A DNA stretch of 32,786 bases from Endomicrobium sp. (GTDB lineage Bacteria > Elusimicrobiota > Endomicrobiia > Endomicrobiales > Endomicrobiaceae), in assembly GCA_031264105.1 (NCBI GenBank), contig JAISEM010000037.1, positions 1 through 32,786 on the forward strand. The letters are read 5' to 3'. Within the stretch, counting starts at the first letter, position 1, and every line of letters begins with the position of its first letter. The translations under genes were made by a program, and so were the position numbers. Below the pieces are notes generated by a model, which saw only the letters and a program-made list of their open reading frames with translations, did not search any database and had not been told where the DNA came from. Of the stretch, positions 12,295-21,589 are shown piece by piece.

Positions 12295-13424
12295 AGATCA
12301 GGCTTTTATTTAAAATAATAATACTTATAGCTTTATTTTGTTTTTCTAATTCTTACGCGTTTGATATGGATCAAAAAAACATAAGAATAGGGATTATTCT
12401 TGATGCGTTATCTTTTACAACGGGGAGTTCTAAAGACTTTTTTGTTTCCGATTCGTCAAATAAAAATTTTAAACTTACTAGGGGAACAGTTAATATTGCT
12501 TGCTCTAAAAAAGGTGTTCGTATGGACAAATATGATTTATCTCTTCCTGTAAAAATAAAACCGTCAAATGGCGCTATTTTTGCAAACTCTAAACCCTACA
12601 GAGGTTATATATTATTAATTAAGTCAGGCAAAAAGATAAACGTTATAAATGTTTTAAACATAGAGGATTACGTCAAAGGCGTTTTACCTAAAGAAATTGA
12701 TTCAGGATGGCCAAAAGAAGCATTAAAGGCTCAAGCTGTTATTAGTAGAACTTATGCCATGGCTAACTTAAATAGCCATTTAGCGCAAGGTTTTGATTTG
12801 TGTTCAATAACGCATTGCCAGGTTTATGGCGGGCTTGGCATTGAAACTGAAAGTTCAAATCAAGCGGTTTTAGAAACAAAAGGAGAAATACTAACGTTTG
12901 AGGGAAAGCCTGCACAAACAGTTTTTCATGCTACATGCGCAGGGCATACTGAAGATCCTAAACATATCTGGGTGCGGAAAGAAACTCCTCCATACTTAAA
13001 AGGTGTAAGATGTCGTTATTGCTCTGATAGTCCGCATGCAAGATGGGAGCAATCTTTAGATGAAAAGTGTATAAGGGCTAAACTTAAAGATAATAATATA
13101 GGAAAAATAAAAAAAATTAACATTAAAGGGAAAACATCGTCCGGTGCGGCAAAAGACTTGGAAATAATACATTCGAACGGAAAATGTATAGTAAATGCTT
13201 ATAAATTTCGTCTTAATATTGATGCATGGAAAATAAAGAGTCATCTCTTTGATTCTATTAAAGTTAAAGGCAATAAAATTTTTTTTAAAGGTAAAGGATG
13301 GGGACATAAAGCAGGTCTATGCCAATATGGTGCAAAAGGTATGGCTGAAAAAAGAAAATCTTATATCAAAATTCTTTACCATTTTTACCATGGTACAAAG
13401 ATAGAAACTGTAAACTTTAAATAA
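12291..13424 (+). CDS. SpoIID/LytB-domain protein, probable exported peptidoglycan lytic transglycosylase
   Basis: A signal peptide is clear (KIRLLFKIIILIALFCFSNSYA, cleavage after about residue 23). The body is a SpoIID domain: VLNIEDYVKGVLPKEI with the candidate catalytic Glu (E135), WPKEALKAQAVISRTYA, FHATCAGHTED, and the C-terminal GKGWGHKAGLCQYGAKGMA. In Bacillus SpoIID cuts naked glycan strands, but the domain is widespread in non-sporulating Gram-negatives, where a general envelope role is likely. This protein is 377 aa and appears intact. It is sandwiched between queH and queA but has no link to queuosine; the overlap with queH suggests only shared transcription. Confidence 0.85.
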   Translation: MKIRLLFKIIILIALFCFSNSYAFDMDQKNIRIGIILDALSFTTGSSKDFFVSDSSNKNFKLTRGTVNIACSKKGVRMDKYDLSLPVKIKPSNGAIFANSKPYRGYILLIKSGKKINVINVLNIEDYVKGVLPKEIDSGWPKEALKAQAVISRTYAMANLNSHLAQGFDLCSITHCQVYGGLGIETESSNQAVLETKGEILTFEGKPAQTVFHATCAGHTEDPKHIWVRKETPPYLKGVRCRYCSDSPHARWEQSLDEKCIRAKLKDNNIGKIKKINIKGKTSSGAAKDLEIIHSNGKCIVNAYKFRLNIDAWKIKSHLFDSIKVKGNKIFFKGKGWGHKAGLCQYGAKGMAEKRKSYIKILYHFYHGTKIETVNFK

Positions 13425-13438
13425 GGATTAATTTTATA

Positions 13439-14512
13439 ATGACACAAGAAAATAATTTATTAATTAATTATAATTATGATATTCCACAAGAGCTTGTAGC
13501 CCAAAAACCTGTTGAAAATAGGCAAGACTCAAGACTCTTTATTATAGATAGAGGTACTCAAAAATTTTATCATAGACATTTTTTTGATATTGTTGGCTAT
13601 TTAAATTCTGGAGATTGTCTTATAGTCAATACTACAAAAGTTGTTCCGTCAAGGCTTTTCGGCAAAAAAATAAGTGGTGGAAAAGTTGAACTTTTGTTCC
13701 TTGACCCATGCCAAAAAGATGATAATTATAAAGTTTTAATGAAACCGTTTGTGGGGATTGGTAAAAAAGTATACTTTGATAATGATTATAAATGTGAGAT
13801 ATTGTCAAAAACCGAGCAAGGCGAAACTATAGTTAAATTTAATAGCCCAAATGTTTTAGATTTTTTACAAAAGCAAGGAATAATGCCTTTACCTTCATAT
13901 ATAAATAGAAAAGGGGAACTTGCTAAAAAGTTATCAGATTTTGACAGACAAAGATACCAAACTGTTTATGCAGAAATTTTGGGAGCAATAGCCGCGCCAA
14001 CAGCTGGGCTTCACTTCACTGAGAATATATTTCAGAAATTAAAAGAAAAAGGAGTAAATATTGCAGCTTTAACGCTGCACGTAGGATGGGGGACTTTTAA
14101 GCCTATAACAGCTAAAAATCTAAATAACCATAATATGATGTCTGAAAACTTTGAAATAGATGAAAAAAGCGCCGAAATTATAAATACAGCGATTAGACAT
14201 AAGAAAAAAGTTGTTGGAGTTGGAACTACTTCCGTTAGGGCTTTAGAGTCAACTGCTGATTTTTCAAGTTTTGAGGAAAATGGGAAAATATTGATAAAAG
14301 CATTTTCAGGAGAAACCTCAAAATTTATATATCCCGGATATAAATTCAAGATAATAAATACTTTGATTACAAATTTACACCTTCCAAAGTCTACTCCTCT
14401 TATGATGGCAAGCGCTTTTTCTTCAAGAGAGCTTATGATTAAAGCCTACAATGAAGCTGTAAAAGAAAAATACAGATTTTTCTCTTATGGCGACTCAATG
14501 CTTATCTTGTAA
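13439..14512 (+). CDS. queA: S-adenosylmethionine:tRNA ribosyltransferase-isomerase QueA
   Basis: Transfers and isomerises the ribosyl part of S-adenosylmethionine onto preQ1 at tRNA position 34 to make epoxyqueuosine, the substrate of QueH encoded just upstream. Family signatures: YDIPQELVAQKPVENRQDSRL at the N-terminus, VNTTKVVPSRLFG, GGKVELLFL, AAPTAGLHFTENIF, LHVGWGTFKPI and a C-terminal NLHLPKSTPLMMASAF. Length 357 aa is normal. About 15 bases separate it from the SpoIID-like gene, with AAGGA in the gap. Confidence 0.96.
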   Translation: MTQENNLLINYNYDIPQELVAQKPVENRQDSRLFIIDRGTQKFYHRHFFDIVGYLNSGDCLIVNTTKVVPSRLFGKKISGGKVELLFLDPCQKDDNYKVLMKPFVGIGKKVYFDNDYKCEILSKTEQGETIVKFNSPNVLDFLQKQGIMPLPSYINRKGELAKKLSDFDRQRYQTVYAEILGAIAAPTAGLHFTENIFQKLKEKGVNIAALTLHVGWGTFKPITAKNLNNHNMMSENFEIDEKSAEIINTAIRHKKKVVGVGTTSVRALESTADFSSFEENGKILIKAFSGETSKFIYPGYKFKIINTLITNLHLPKSTPLMMASAFSSRELMIKAYNEAVKEKYRFFSYGDSMLIL

Positions 14513-14561
14513 GCATCACAAATAAAATAACTTATTGACTTATTGATAATAATCAGTTCAT

Positions 14562-15065
14562 ATGATGTTTGCTTTTGCAAGTAGTTTGCTTCTTTTTTCT
14601 TGTGGAACTTCAGGATCTTCTACAAGAGATAGCACACCTGATTCTCTATCACCAATACTTGAAGTAGCATCACCAGCCTCAGATCCGAGTTCAAGTTTGC
14701 CTGTACCTGTTTCAGTTCCAGCTCCGAATGTTGTTATAGATTTTAATGCAGATATACATAGAATTAATACTGTTTACAATTCAAGTGAGAATAATATATT
14801 ACTATTAGTGTTGATGGGAATCTGGTTGAAGTTACAGTTCCAAACGTTACACATAACGCTTTCTGTGTTGGGTCCGGTAGAGGTTTATTAGGTGATTTAG
14901 CAATCATGATGTACTTGTAAAAACATCTAGTAGAAGCGGACTTATCACTATCAAATTTTTTGTTGATTCTCCTCTTTTTATCCGTAATAACTTAATACAG
15001 CAGCTATTGTTCCATCAGCAGGAAAAGTAGTAAGTTTTTCAGGCTACCCAGTTTCTTGGCAATAA
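14562..15065 (+). pseudogene. Decayed lipoprotein gene of unknown function
   Basis: The first open stretch begins with a hydrophobic segment ending LLLFSCGTSGSS, a lipobox-type signal, then a Ser/Pro/Val-rich linker and DFNADIHRINTVYNSSENN. From about 14800 the plausible sequence continues in another frame (VDGNLVEVTVPNVTHNAFCVGSGRGLLGDLAIMM), then across a stop or shift near 14920 as VKTSSRSGLITIKFFVDSPLFIRNN, and after a further shift near 14990 as NTAAIVPSAGKVVSFSGYPVSWQ before TAA. The signal sequence lacks the usual basic N-terminus and there is no ribosome site, so the 5' end may be lost too. At least three lesions make a product unlikely. I do not recognise the family; the beta-strand-like texture suggests an extracytoplasmic domain. 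Confidence 0.6.
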
Positions 15066-15075
15066 ATAATCTATG

Positions 15076-15132
15076 CCTCTATCTGTCACACGTTAATAGG
15101 TAGAGGTGTTGTGTTAATTACACTCCAACACC
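15076..15132 (+). other. Two overlapping inverted repeats upstream of the site-2 protease promoter
   Basis: CCTCTATCT (15076-15084) can pair with AGGTAGAGG (15098-15106), with one G-T/U pair. GGTGTTG (15105-15111) pairs perfectly with CAACACC (15126-15132). They share bases 15105-15106, so the two stems would compete. No T-tract follows directly, so a standard terminator is not supported. They may be the decayed 3' end of the lipoprotein transcript. Confidence 0.45.
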
Positions 15133-15153
15133 CTTTCGATTCGACGATAAAAA

Positions 15154-15182
15154 TTGACAAAATATTCTTAAAATCATAAAAT
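15154..15182 (+). promoter_or_regulatory. Sigma-70-type promoter for the site-2 protease-trpS-scpA-scpB operon
   Basis: TTGACA (15154-15159, a perfect -35), a 17-base spacer and TAAAAT (15177-15182, five of six for -10) form the best promoter in the window. It is about 54 bases before the start codon at 15236, in the only sizeable gap before a set of four closely spaced genes. Confidence 0.75.
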
Positions 15183-15235
15183 TATTATTAATATTTGTTG
15201 ATATTTCAACTATTATTTAGATTTTAAGGATACTT

Positions 15236-15880
15236 ATGACTTTACTTACTGTATTCATATATGTTGTAGTTTTTATTTTCTCTGCTATTATCCATGAGGT
15301 TTCCCACGGATACGTTGCACATTTAAGAGGCGACAACACTGCAAAACTTATGGGACGTATTACCCTCAATCCTTTATCTCATATAGAACTATTTGGGAGT
15401 ATTCTGCTTCCAGCAGTGCTTTTATTTTTAAAATCTCCAATACTTTTTGGTTGGGCAAAGCCTGTCCCCATAGATTCAAGAAATTTTAAAAATCTAAAGT
15501 TAGATATACCACTTGTTTCTTTAGCCGGACCATCTGCGAATTTGTTACTTGCATTGGTTTCTGGTCTTGGAATCCGCCTTATAGGAATGTTCTCTAATTT
15601 TGAAGTAGGGTTTGGAGCTTCAATACAATCCTTCTTATATATAATGCTTGTAATAAATGTTATTCTTACAATAATAAATCTTATGCCTATACCTCCGTTA
15701 GACGGGTCAAAAGTTGTCACTTATTTTATGCCAAGAGATGTAGCAGAAAAATATATGAATCTCAATTCTTTTATTTGTTTAATAGCATTACTTTTGCTAT
15801 TATCTTCAGGTGTGGTATGGACTTTGCTACATCCTGTAATTAATTTTTTTGTAGTAACTTTTAGCGGAATTCCTTACTAA
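15236..15880 (+). CDS. Site-2 protease family (M50) membrane metalloprotease
   Basis: Short intramembrane-type zinc protease of the S2P/Rv-like 'FtsH-less' minimal group. The zinc motif HEVSH (H20, E21, H24) sits in the first membrane helix and the third ligand motif NLMPIPPLDGSKV (D156) in a later helix. About five to six hydrophobic segments are present, with no PDZ domain, so it is the compact form (214 aa) common next to trpS and scpAB in many bacteria. The substrate is unknown. AAGGA lies 7 bases before the start. Confidence 0.9.
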   Translation: MTLLTVFIYVVVFIFSAIIHEVSHGYVAHLRGDNTAKLMGRITLNPLSHIELFGSILLPAVLLFLKSPILFGWAKPVPIDSRNFKNLKLDIPLVSLAGPSANLLLALVSGLGIRLIGMFSNFEVGFGASIQSFLYIMLVINVILTIINLMPIPPLDGSKVVTYFMPRDVAEKYMNLNSFICLIALLLLLSSGVVWTLLHPVINFFVVTFSGIPY

Positions 15881-15898
15881 TTTTAAGCGAGTTAAAAC

Positions 15899-16891
15899 AT
15901 GAAAAAGAGAGTATTGTCCGGTATGCGTACAACCGGAAGACTTCACTTGGGACACTATTTTGGGACACTTCGCAATTGGGTTAAACTTCAAGACGAATAC
16001 GATTGTTATTATATGGCATCAGACTTGCATGCTTTAACTACGGAATATGCGGATACATCTAAAATTAGCGAGAATACTTTTGAGATGGTTACAGATTGGC
16101 TTACAGTAGGGTTAGATCCAGAAAAATCAGTAATTTTCAAACAGTCTGCAGTACACGATCACAGCGAATTATTCTTAATACTTTCAATGATAACACCTCT
16201 GGGTTGGCTGCAAAGATGTCCAACATATAAAGATCAGATAAGAGAAATAAAAAATAAAGATTTAAATAATTACGGCTTTTTAGGATATCCAGTCCTAATG
16301 GCTGCAGATATTTTTCTTTATAAGGCAAACTTAGTGCCTGTAGGTGAAGACCAGCTTTCTCATTTAGAGTTTACGCGTGAATTAGCTAGAAGATTTAATA
16401 ATTTTTATGAGGAAGTTTTAGTTGAACCTCTTGAACTATTTTCAGAATCAGCTAAAGTTCCTGGTATTGATGGGAAAAAAATGTCCAAATCTTATGGAAA
16501 CTCTATATTACTTGGCGAAAGCGATGATGCAATAAAAGAAAAAGTAAAAAATATGTTTACAGATCCGCTAAAAATAAAAAAAGATGATCATGGGCATCCT
16601 GATGGCTGTGTAGTTATAAAGTTCTATGAAATATTTTCAAAAGGTTCTGATAAATGTCCAAGTTTTAATCAAAAAGAAGAAGATTGTAAGACAGGAGTCA
16701 TAGGTTGTTCTATATGTAAAAAACAGCTTACTGAAATGCTTTCCGAGTTTATGAAGCCGTTAGCTGAGAAGAGAAAAACTATTATTTCAGACAAAGCTTA
16801 TTTGGAAAAAGTCATAATAGAAGGTAGTAAAAAAGCTGAAGAATATGCTCACAAAACTATGGCTGAAATCCATAAGGCATTGAAATTTTAG
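15899..16891 (+). CDS. trpS: Tryptophanyl-tRNA synthetase, probable Fe-S-cluster type
   Basis: Class I synthetase charging tRNA-Trp. The HIGH-type motif is HLGH (16-19) and the KMSKS motif is at 194-198. The dimer and Trp-binding regions (ASDLHALTTEY, PTYKDQIRE, VLMAADIFLY, VPVGEDQLSHLEFTR) are all intact. C237, C263, C270 and C273 form a C-x25-C-x6-C-x2-C array. Thermotoga maritima TrpRS holds a [4Fe-4S] cluster with C-x22-C-x6-C-x2-C at nearly the same positions, so a cluster that helps anticodon recognition is likely here; C253 is an extra cysteine between the first and second. Length 330 aa is normal. It lies in one operon with the protease and scpAB. Confidence 0.95.
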   Translation: MKKRVLSGMRTTGRLHLGHYFGTLRNWVKLQDEYDCYYMASDLHALTTEYADTSKISENTFEMVTDWLTVGLDPEKSVIFKQSAVHDHSELFLILSMITPLGWLQRCPTYKDQIREIKNKDLNNYGFLGYPVLMAADIFLYKANLVPVGEDQLSHLEFTRELARRFNNFYEEVLVEPLELFSESAKVPGIDGKKMSKSYGNSILLGESDDAIKEKVKNMFTDPLKIKKDDHGHPDGCVVIKFYEIFSKGSDKCPSFNQKEEDCKTGVIGCSICKKQLTEMLSEFMKPLAEKRKTIISDKAYLEKVIIEGSKKAEEYAHKTMAEIHKALKF

Positions 16892-16900
16892 AGGATTGTT

Positions 16901-17749
16901 ATGGCATACGACATTCATCTTGATGCTTTTGAAGGTCCTTTAGATCTTCTTCTTCACTTGATAAAGAAGAATGATTTGGAAATAAACGAGATAAAAATAG
17001 CTGAGATTACAGCTGAATATCTCTCTTATTTGGACTTAATGAAAGATCTTAATATAGATGTCGCTGGCGAATTTCTCGTTATGGCTTCTACCCTTATGCA
17101 GATAAAGGCAAAATCTTTGCTTCCTTGTGAGAATGGAAAAGATGTAGAAGAAGATGATAGTTTTGATCAGTTAAAAAATAGATTGCTTGAATATCAAAAA
17201 TATAAAGAAATTGGGAAACTGTTATCTTATAAGATTACGGAAAATTCGCAAGTTTATTATAGACCGGCTTCTCTAGTAAGCAAACAAGATTTTATTTTAA
17301 ACGCTACTATTTTTGATTTGGTGAGCAGCTTTCGTGACGCGTTGATAGCTCTTCCAGAAAATATAAAAGAAATTATGTATCAAGAAATTCCTATTGAAAA
17401 TAAAATCAGGGAAATTCTTGATATTTTAGAGGGAAAACAACATGTCTCTTTTACTGAAATATTGAAACTCCAAAATACTAAAATGGCGCTTATTGTTTGC
17501 TTTATGGCTATTTTGGAACTTATAAAAAATAAACAAATTATTGCAAAACAGTCGGAATTATTCTCAGAGATTAGAATTTATAAAGTTTATAACGACGAAA
17601 GAGAATTAGATCAATCCAATGAAGACAATAATACTTTTGAGTTTGTTGAAAACGGAGATCAGGCGGAGCAAACAGAACAAGTAGAGGAAACTCCTGCCAC
17701 AAATTTGGAATTAGTTCCAGAAACCGATAATACAATTCAAGGGGAATAA
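16901..17749 (+). CDS. scpA: Segregation and condensation protein ScpA
   Basis: Kleisin subunit of the bacterial Smc condensin. The N-terminus has the family signature FEGPLDLLLHLIKKNDLEINEIKIAEITAEYL, then GEFLVMASTLMQIKAKSLLP, and a C-terminal winged-helix part (VSFTEILKLQ ... VCFMAILELIKNKQI). The tail after residue ~240 is acidic, rich in Glu and Gln, and probably disordered. Length 282 aa is normal. scpB follows after one base, so the complex partners are made together. Confidence 0.95.
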   Translation: MAYDIHLDAFEGPLDLLLHLIKKNDLEINEIKIAEITAEYLSYLDLMKDLNIDVAGEFLVMASTLMQIKAKSLLPCENGKDVEEDDSFDQLKNRLLEYQKYKEIGKLLSYKITENSQVYYRPASLVSKQDFILNATIFDLVSSFRDALIALPENIKEIMYQEIPIENKIREILDILEGKQHVSFTEILKLQNTKMALIVCFMAILELIKNKQIIAKQSELFSEIRIYKVYNDERELDQSNEDNNTFEFVENGDQAEQTEQVEETPATNLELVPETDNTIQGE

Positions 17750-17750
17750 G

Positions 17751-18413
17751 ATGGAAATATCCGAAGTTAAAAAAATTTTAGAAGCATTGCTTTTTGTTTC
17801 AGAAAGACCTCTAAGTTTAAAAGAATTAAAGGATATAGTTAAAGCAGATTTTTCTGACATTTCTAATTTAGAAAATATTTTAAATGAACTTAAAGAAGAA
17901 TATGCTGTTCTAAATAAACCTTACGAGATTAAATTCGTAGCTAATGGTTGGACTTTTGCTACAAAACCCGAATATTCTCCTTGGATAAAAAAACTTCTAA
18001 AAGAAAAAACAGTTTTAAAACTTTCTCCATCAGCATTAGAAACGCTTGCCATGATAGCATATAAACAGCCAGTAACAAGAGCAGAAATTGACGAAATTCG
18101 CGGTGTAGAATCTTCTGGAGTAATAGACACTCTTATTGAAAAAAAACTTATAAAAATTGTTGGAAGGAAAGAAGTTTTAGGAAAACCTTTACTTTATGGT
18201 ACAACTCAAGATTTCTTAAAACACTTTGGTCTTGCACATTTAAGTGAGCTTCCTCTTATTGAAGACACGCCTAAAGAAATGCAACAAACATATGACATTC
18301 CAGAACTAGAACTTCCTTTTAACACTGAAAAAATTGAAGAAAATAATATCATAGTAGACAGTTCTTTATCAGAAGAATTTGATGTGCCACAAGATAACGA
18401 ATTGATAAATTAA
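17751..18413 (+). CDS. scpB: Segregation and condensation protein ScpB
   Basis: Winged-helix dimer that binds ScpA and regulates Smc. Signatures: VKKILEALLFVSERPLSLKEL near the start, the central LSPSALETLAMIAYKQPVTRAEIDEIRGVES, and GRKEVLGKPLLYGTT. The last 50 residues are acidic and of low complexity. Length 220 aa is usual. It is the final gene of this operon; the next 88 bases carry a candidate promoter for the kinase locus. Confidence 0.95.
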   Translation: MEISEVKKILEALLFVSERPLSLKELKDIVKADFSDISNLENILNELKEEYAVLNKPYEIKFVANGWTFATKPEYSPWIKKLLKEKTVLKLSPSALETLAMIAYKQPVTRAEIDEIRGVESSGVIDTLIEKKLIKIVGRKEVLGKPLLYGTTQDFLKHFGLAHLSELPLIEDTPKEMQQTYDIPELELPFNTEKIEENNIIVDSSLSEEFDVPQDNELIN

Positions 18414-18415
18414 GA

Positions 18416-18444
18416 TTGTTTTATAAAAGTATATTCGCTATAGT
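18416..18444 (+). promoter_or_regulatory. Candidate promoter of the kinase operon
   Basis: TTGTTT (18416-18421), 17 bases, then TATAGT (18439-18444) stand 58 bases before the kinase start. The -10 is good and the -35 moderate. A palindromic CTCTAGA/CTCTAGAG stretch (about 18472-18485) lies between it and the AAGGA ribosome site and could be an operator or just simple sequence. Confidence 0.4.
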
Positions 18445-18501
18445 TTTGAACTAGTTGATCTTTATATTTTGCTCTAGACTCTAGAGAAAAAAAGGATTAT
18501 T

Positions 18502-21500
18502 ATGTCTGAACGATCTCAGATTAGTTTAGATACATCTTTGTTTATCAACAACCGATATGTTACAGTTAAACAAATAGGAAAAGGTGGTTTTGGTATTGTA
18601 TGGCAAGCTTACGACTTTAGTTTAAAGAATTTTGTTGCAATAAAAGAACTCCTTCCTGAATTTTCTGATCAAAAGTTTGTAGAGATGTTCTACAAAGAAG
18701 CACTCATCGCTAAAAATATTGTACAAGATAACATAGTAAGAGTGCGGCACTTCTTGGAAGATAGCAAGGGATCTTATTGTCTCATCATGGATTTTGTCAA
18801 CGGCAGTGATCTTGAAAACATCATAAAAAGGTGTAATCAATATCAAAATTCCTTGGGAGTTTTCTGTTTTAATATGCATAAATATATTAAGGGCCCTGGA
18901 TTATGCCAATCGCATAGCTAAAGATCCTATAACAGAAAAATTTTATGGATTAGTATATAGAGACATATCACCTGGAAACATTCTTATTTCTTATGAAGGA
19001 AATATTAAACTTAGCGATTTTGGTATCGCAGAAACTGCTGACGAAATAAATTCTGGCGTAAAGCAGAAAATTGTAACAGGCAGAATTTCTTATATGTCTC
19101 CAGAACAAGTGAAAGGTGTAGCTGGTATTGATCATCGCTCAGATATTTTTTCTATGGGGCTAGTATTATACGAAATGCTTACCGGGAAACAATTGTTTTC
19201 CGGCAGCAACGATGAAATAAAGTCAAGAATTTTAAATAAAGACTTTGATGCTAATTTATTAAATGATCTTGGACTACCTTTTGAAATAGCAGAAATTTTA
19301 ACTAGATCTCTTCAGAGAAACAGAAATGCAAGGTATGAACGCTCAATTGATATGTACCGTGATTTAAGAAGAATTCTGAAGGGAATTGAAGATGAAGAAA
19401 TCGTTTTAGATTTAGCATCCTTTGTATTAAAGATAATGGATAGAGAGCATTCTGAATCAGTTCATATTGCTAATCTTGCCAAATCTTTGGATAAAAAAGA
19501 AATAATAAGTAATCCCTCAACTATTAAAGTTAATGCTAATGATTTTATGGGTGGATATATTCCAATAGAAGAAGATAGTTCAAAAATAAATCAAACGCCA
19601 ATTTCAGAAACTCCTATTCAATTTCAATCTCAAAGAGATCAAGAGGTCAACTAGAACAAACAGAAGCAAAAGGAAAGACGGTCTTTGAAGAAGTTGGAGA
19701 CTGGTTTATAGCTAAAGTCAAACTCGTTAAGGATAAAGTAATAAAAATTATCATGAGTTTTGTTATTGCTACATTCATTTTTTTTAGGGCTGGATATTTT
19801 TCTTCATATTACGTCTTTTGGGAAAAATGTATATGCGCGACTAAACCCTCCTGATGTTATTATAATGACAGTTCCTTCTGGCGCTACAGTAACAATGAAA
19901 ACGAAAGATGGAGACATTGTTGTTGAAAATGCAAATTCATTATCGCCAATAGCTTTAAGAAAAGTACCCACAGTCTTATATAATTACAGCATCTAAGAAA
20001 GGCTTTAACACTGTTGAAAGAGTTGTAAGAATTGAAGAATCTACAAAAAATAGTAAAACAAAACAAGAAAAAATAGAAATAATATTTGATTCTGATCTTA
20101 ATATAAATTCAGTATCTCAGAGAGCAGAAACATATATAGATGGCAATAAATATGGAGTTACTCCATGTATTGCTCAGCTTTCAGCAAGAGCTCATACAGT
20201 AAAACTTTTATTTCCAGGATTTGAAGAATTAGGATCTGAAGCAAAAGAATTTATTGAAGGACAATGCGGCGTGGATTTCTCAAAAACAGAACCAAACGAA
20301 ATATTCTCAGAAGTTGACATAATAGTCTTGTAATGATTAGTGCCGCAGGATTTATATATGGATGGGATCTTGTTACAGGACAGCAACTTTGGAAACAGAT
20401 TGAACTATTTAATTCTGATGTAACCTCTCCAATGCTTATTGATATAAACAACGACGGAGTAAAAGATATTATAGTATTGTCTGACTCTGGAATGCTTTTC
20501 ATATTTGATGGGTAAACTGGAAATATAATAAGAGCGGAATAATTTCAGAAATGACTCCTTTAGTCGCAGATTTAAATGAAAACTGAAAACAGGATATTGT
20601 TGTATGTTCAGAAAATGGTACAATCCATTTTCTCTATAATGTAGGATATGAAAACGACTATGAAAAATATTCAGATTTTGTTGAAGGTCCTCTTCTTGCA
20701 AGTCCAGTACTCTATAAAGCAAAAGATATCTCTCCAATGGTTGTAGTGGCAAACAATAATGGTAAGGTATATTTTATAGATGGAAAAACAAGAGCAAAAA
20801 AGACAGTCGATCTTTTTGAGAAAACGGGAAAAGTTCATCTTATTGCAGGAGCTCCTGCCGTTGGAGATATAAATGGCGATGGAATTCCAGAGGTTGTTGT
20901 TCAAACAAATATTCCTCAATATGTTTCTGCTATAGATGTAAAAAACTTTAATGTTTTATGGACTTTTTTTTGTAGAACCTACCCCTCCTGCAGACTTAAG
21001 ACATAATGCTACTCCTTTAATTTCAGATGGTAATGTATTTGTAGTGCCTGTGAATGGAACAATTTATAATTTAAAAGGCAAGACCAGTTATCCTTCCGGA
21101 GAACTCTTGTGGAAACTTAAGATTCCAGATGGCAAAAGAATGATAGGCTCACCATCTAAGTTTGATTTCGATAAAGATGGTCATGATGATTTTGCGATAG
21201 GATCTGAAGAAGGGAAAATAAGTGTTATAAAAAACAATACAAAAAGAAAAGAGTTTGAAATTATTGCTGAAATTAAAGCAAGCAATAGTCCAATAACTTC
21301 TCAACCTTTGGCTGTTGACGCATTTGGAACTGGGAAATTAAACATTCTATTTGTAAATTCAAATAATGTTATACAAGCAGTAAACACTAATGCAAAAACT
21401 ATAAAAAATTTTACTCCGTGGCCTATGTTTCTTGGAGGACCTTCTCATACACCAATACAAAATATTTCAAAATATAAACTAAAATACAGAGCCATATTCT

Positions 21501-21589
21501 TTGGCGGAATTTTAATATTTATATTGTTTATAACATTTAAAGTTTTAAGGTCAAATTTCTATGAAAATTTCGTATTATGCGAAAACTGA
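18502..21589 (+). pseudogene. Broken transmembrane Ser/Thr kinase with PEGA and beta-propeller regions
   Basis: Reassembled across frames this is one protein of about 1,030 residues. The kinase comes first: GKGGFG at 26-31, VAIKE (K48), YRDISPGN as catalytic loop, DFG and SPEQ. A linker leads to a membrane helix (IIMSFVIATFIFF), then two PEGA-like units (PSGATVTMK; AETYIDGNKYGVTPC), then FG-GAP/PQQ-like propeller blades (DINNDGVKDIIVL, DINGDGIPEVVV, DFDKDGHDDFAIG) and a last membrane helix (GGILIFILFITF). Lesions seen: extra G at 18855-18857; shift near 19640; T-run 19778-19785; shift near 19980; TAA/shift at 20331; TAA 20513; shift at 20531-20545; TGA 20584; extra T in 20964-20971. Kinase catalytic residues are unaltered, but no full product can form. 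The propeller could have been a separate gene (TAATG at 20331-20335), but a blade strand (VDIIVL) lies before that stop, favouring one gene. Confidence 0.85.

Noticed and set aside
20405-20752. 115-codon - strand open frame opposite the propeller
   Set aside because: The + strand retains DxNxDG blade motifs across the same bases; the - strand product looks like nothing known.
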